From contig JAPKDN010000128.1 in the NCBI GenBank assembly GCA_028822575.1, positions 1 through 7,843 on the forward strand: a stretch of 7,843 bases of DNA, written 5' to 3'. Shown piece by piece: positions 5,685 to 7,843 of this stretch. The stretch is from Alphaproteobacteria bacterium (GTDB lineage Bacteria > Pseudomonadota > Alphaproteobacteria > Thalassobaculales > Thalassobaculaceae). The position numbers were made by a program, and so were the translations under genes. The number at the start of each line of letters is the position of its first letter. Within the stretch, counting starts at the first letter, position 1. The notes beneath the pieces were generated by a model. It worked only from the letters and a program-made list of their open reading frames with translations. It was not told where the DNA came from and made no database searches.

Positions 5685-7843
5685 TTAGGCGAGGTTTTCT
5701 TTTTCAACCTGTACCAGCGTTGTGTGCGCGGAACTGCCCTGACCGATCCTCGATGTTCCGATGTCTCTGGTCAGAACATTTGGATTGCCCTGGGCATCCA
5801 ATCCATCCTCGCCTGGATCATGCCAGGCCCCGGTTGACAGAGCTACAACCCCTGAACGGATGTCCCGGCTTAGGCACGCTTTTGCTCGGCAAGCGCCACG
5901 TGTGTTGAATACGCGGACGAGATCGCCGTCCGATAGTCCTCGGATCTCCGCGTCGTCGACGTTGATGACGATCGGCATGGGGCGAGCGCCGGGTGTATCG
6001 GCGAGCGCGGATTCTAGCTGGCTATGAAGCTTATCGCCGGGTTGTGGGGAGACGAGATGTAAAGGAAAGTCCCTGGCGATCTCAGCGCCAAGAAACTCGC
6101 TGGGTGCTCGCCAGACTGGGTGTCCTGGGTTTTCGTCGTAACCGAAGCTGGCGATAACCTCTGAGAATATCTCGATCTTGCCTGACGGAGTGCCGAGTGG
6201 GGCCGTGCTTGGATTAGCGCGAAACGCGGCGAACGGGATATTGCTGTGTTTGGGACCTTGGATTGGCAACTCAACCCAGTTTCGTGCCCGAAGGTCATCC
6301 AAATCTGGCACCTCGACGCCGTCACTGGCGCTGGATTGCTTGAAACATTCATAGAGATGGCGGATCCATCCCTCTGCATCCCGACCTTCGCTGAAGCGTT
6401 CTCCGGCGCCAAGTCGGTCGGCCAGACCCAAGAATATGTCGTAGTCGTTTCTGGCTTCGCCAACTGGCTTGACCAGCTTGGGCATGAAGAAAAGAAACGG
6501 GTCGCTTGGCGCCCGACCTATATCCTCGCGTTCAAACGATGTCGTGGCCGGGAAAACGATATCCGCGCGTTGGGCGGTCGCCGTCCACCAGGGTTCATGG
6601 ACGATGATGGTCTCTGGAAGTTGCCAGGCTTTCGTCAAGCGATTCAGGTCCTGGTGGTGATGGAACGGGTTGCCACCGGCCCAATAGACAAGGCGGATAT
6701 CCGGATAGGTCCGGTCTTGGCCGTTGAATTGATAGGCCCCACCCGGATTGAGCAGCATATCCGCGATCCGAGCAACTGGGATGGAATCCGATACCGGGTT
6801 CTCCCCCTGTGGCAAGGCGAGCCCGGTTAGTCGTTTCACCGGTACCCCTACACCGCCGATTGCGCCATAGCCGTATCCAACCCCGCCACCGGGAAGACCG
6901 ATCTGGCCGAGCATCGCCGCCAACACCGCCGCCATCCAATAGGGTTGCTCGCCATTTTCCGCTCGTTGCAACGACCACGAGACGGTGATCAGGGTTCTGG
7001 TCCGGGCCATCGTGCGCGCGAGGTCTCGGATTACATCTGAGTCGATTCCTGAGATCTCGGCCGCCCATTCCGGGGTTTTTGGAATTCTGTCGGTTGTACC
7101 AAGAAAATAGGGACGAAATCGTTCATAGCCAACGGCGCATCGGTCGAGAAATGCGTAGTTCGCCAGACCCTCCGTCTCGATCACGTAAGCCAACGCAAGC
7201 ATCATGGCGGTATCGGCTCCGGGGATGATGGCGAGCCATTCGGCGCCGTCCGGCGTGTCACTCCGTTGGGGGCTGACATTGACGAGCCGCATGCCGCTCG
7301 ATCTAAAGTCCGCAATCCAACGGCTTGTTTCGTGACGCGTCACGCCGCCCATGTTGACCTGGGAGTTTTTTGGATTAATGCCGCCAAACATCACCAGAGT
7401 TTGAGTATGTTCGGCAATGGTTGGCCAAGAATTCTGATGGCCGTAGAGCAGTTTAAGGAAGTGCACGCCGAAAACATGAGGAATGATCGCCTGGGCTGCG
7501 GCGGTGCTATAGCTCGCGATCGATGGCACGTAACCGCCGATCGTGTTAAGAAAACGGTGGATCTGTCCGAGCGCGTGGTGAAAACGCCCGGCGCTGGCCC
7601 AACCATAGGAGCCGCCGAAAATTGCGCCGTTGCCATGCTCCCGACGCACCCGGTCAATCTCCGCCGCCGTGATGTTCAGAGCCTCGTCCCAAGGCAGCTC
7701 GACATAGTCGTCCAAACCTCTTTTGTCCCTGGCGCGATCCGGACCACCCTTCAGCCAACCCCGCCGGAAGGACGGACGTTGTATTCGAGTGCGATGATGT
7801 ATCGCCGTTGCTAGAGTTTTGGAGATGTATGATGGGTTTGGAT
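5685..7843 (-). CDS. Molybdopterin oxidoreductase, DMSO/TMAO/biotin sulfoxide reductase type, N-terminus beyond window
   Basis: The frame is open from the right edge to TAA at 5685-5687, giving 718 visible residues. A TTG at 7715 could be mistaken for the start, but the 42 codons upstream are in frame and family-like (HHRTRIQRPSFRRGWLKGGP), so the gene begins outside. FGGSYGW (visible Tyr79 and Trp81) and SYSTAAAQ (visible Ser112) align with Tyr114, Trp116 and the Mo-ligand Ser147 of Rhodobacter DMSO reductase at identical spacing. The Ser ligand and absence of a visible Cys cluster place it in the bis-MGD, Fe-S-free reductase group. The C-terminal dinucleotide-binding domain (about 591-718) includes LSTGAWHDP and GNPNVLT. 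It probably reduces an S- or N-oxide. Whether it has a Tat signal (periplasmic TorA/DorA) or is cytoplasmic (BisC) cannot be judged. No cytochrome or chaperone gene is visible. Confidence 0.93.
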   Translation of the reverse strand, partial: PNPSYISKTLATAIHHRTRIQRPSFRRGWLKGGPDRARDKRGLDDYVELPWDEALNITAAEIDRVRREHGNGAIFGGSYGWASAGRFHHALGQIHRFLNTIGGYVPSIASYSTAAAQAIIPHVFGVHFLKLLYGHQNSWPTIAEHTQTLVMFGGINPKNSQVNMGGVTRHETSRWIADFRSSGMRLVNVSPQRSDTPDGAEWLAIIPGADTAMMLALAYVIETEGLANYAFLDRCAVGYERFRPYFLGTTDRIPKTPEWAAEISGIDSDVIRDLARTMARTRTLITVSWSLQRAENGEQPYWMAAVLAAMLGQIGLPGGGVGYGYGAIGGVGVPVKRLTGLALPQGENPVSDSIPVARIADMLLNPGGAYQFNGQDRTYPDIRLVYWAGGNPFHHHQDLNRLTKAWQLPETIIVHEPWWTATAQRADIVFPATTSFEREDIGRAPSDPFLFFMPKLVKPVGEARNDYDIFLGLADRLGAGERFSEGRDAEGWIRHLYECFKQSSASDGVEVPDLDDLRARNWVELPIQGPKHSNIPFAAFRANPSTAPLGTPSGKIEIFSEVIASFGYDENPGHPVWRAPSEFLGAEIARDFPLHLVSPQPGDKLHSQLESALADTPGARPMPIVINVDDAEIRGLSDGDLVRVFNTRGACRAKACLSRDIRSGVVALSTGAWHDPGEDGLDAQGNPNVLTRDIGTSRIGQGSSAHTTLVQVEKENLA

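Noticed and set aside
5585..5908. 107-codon plus-strand frame starting in the gap upstream of lysS
   Set aside because: Most of it is antisense to the conserved C-terminus of the molybdoenzyme, and it has no recognisable product.
6246..6830. 194-codon open frame on the plus strand, antisense to the molybdoenzyme
   Set aside because: It is a shadow of the conserved oxidoreductase frame, with no domain or convincing ribosome site.

Overview
The window reads as an ordinary chromosomal stretch of a GC-rich alphaproteobacterium. The best lineage clue is a class I (archaeal-type) lysyl-tRNA synthetase. Among bacteria this enzyme is characteristic of many Alphaproteobacteria and some spirochaetes. 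The accessory genes fit a metabolically versatile, Rhodospirillales-like host, but I cannot name the genus from the sequence.

Layout: (1) Bases 1-1615, minus strand: a DehI-like haloacid-dehalogenase-family protein (809-1615), followed downstream by a Nu-class (YfcG-like) glutathione transferase that runs off the left edge (1-661). (2) Bases 1616-1802: a divergent intergenic region with one candidate promoter for each direction. (3) Bases 1803-3592, plus strand: an FAD-dependent oxidoreductase of the L-2-hydroxyglutarate oxidase (LhgO) type, then a DsbA-fold 2-hydroxychromene-2-carboxylate isomerase-like protein 77 bp later, probably in one operon. (4) Bases 3593-3861: a convergent gap with a possible very small exported protein on the minus strand (3606-3761). 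(5) Bases 3862-5460, minus strand: class I lysyl-tRNA synthetase. (6) Bases 5461-5684: the upstream region of that gene, with a short AT-rich inverted repeat and an 8-bp direct repeat. (7) Bases 5685-7843, minus strand: a large molybdopterin oxidoreductase of the DMSO/TMAO/biotin-sulfoxide reductase type, whose N-terminus lies beyond the right edge.

How the genes may work together: the two divergent pairs (DehI-like plus glutathione transferase; FAD oxidoreductase plus HCCA-isomerase-like protein) share a control region. Together they resemble a small catabolic or detoxification island that combines two thioredoxin-fold, glutathione-linked enzymes with a hydroxy-acid oxidase. That link is inferred from context only. 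The lysyl-tRNA synthetase is housekeeping, and the molybdoenzyme looks like a separate unit.

I see no rRNA, tRNA, CRISPR array, insertion sequence or phage gene, and no evidence of a new multi-gene defence or signalling system. The most unusual item is the DehI-like protein. Compared with P. putida DehI as I remember it, it seems to lack the catalytic aspartate while keeping the family's tandem-repeat fold.
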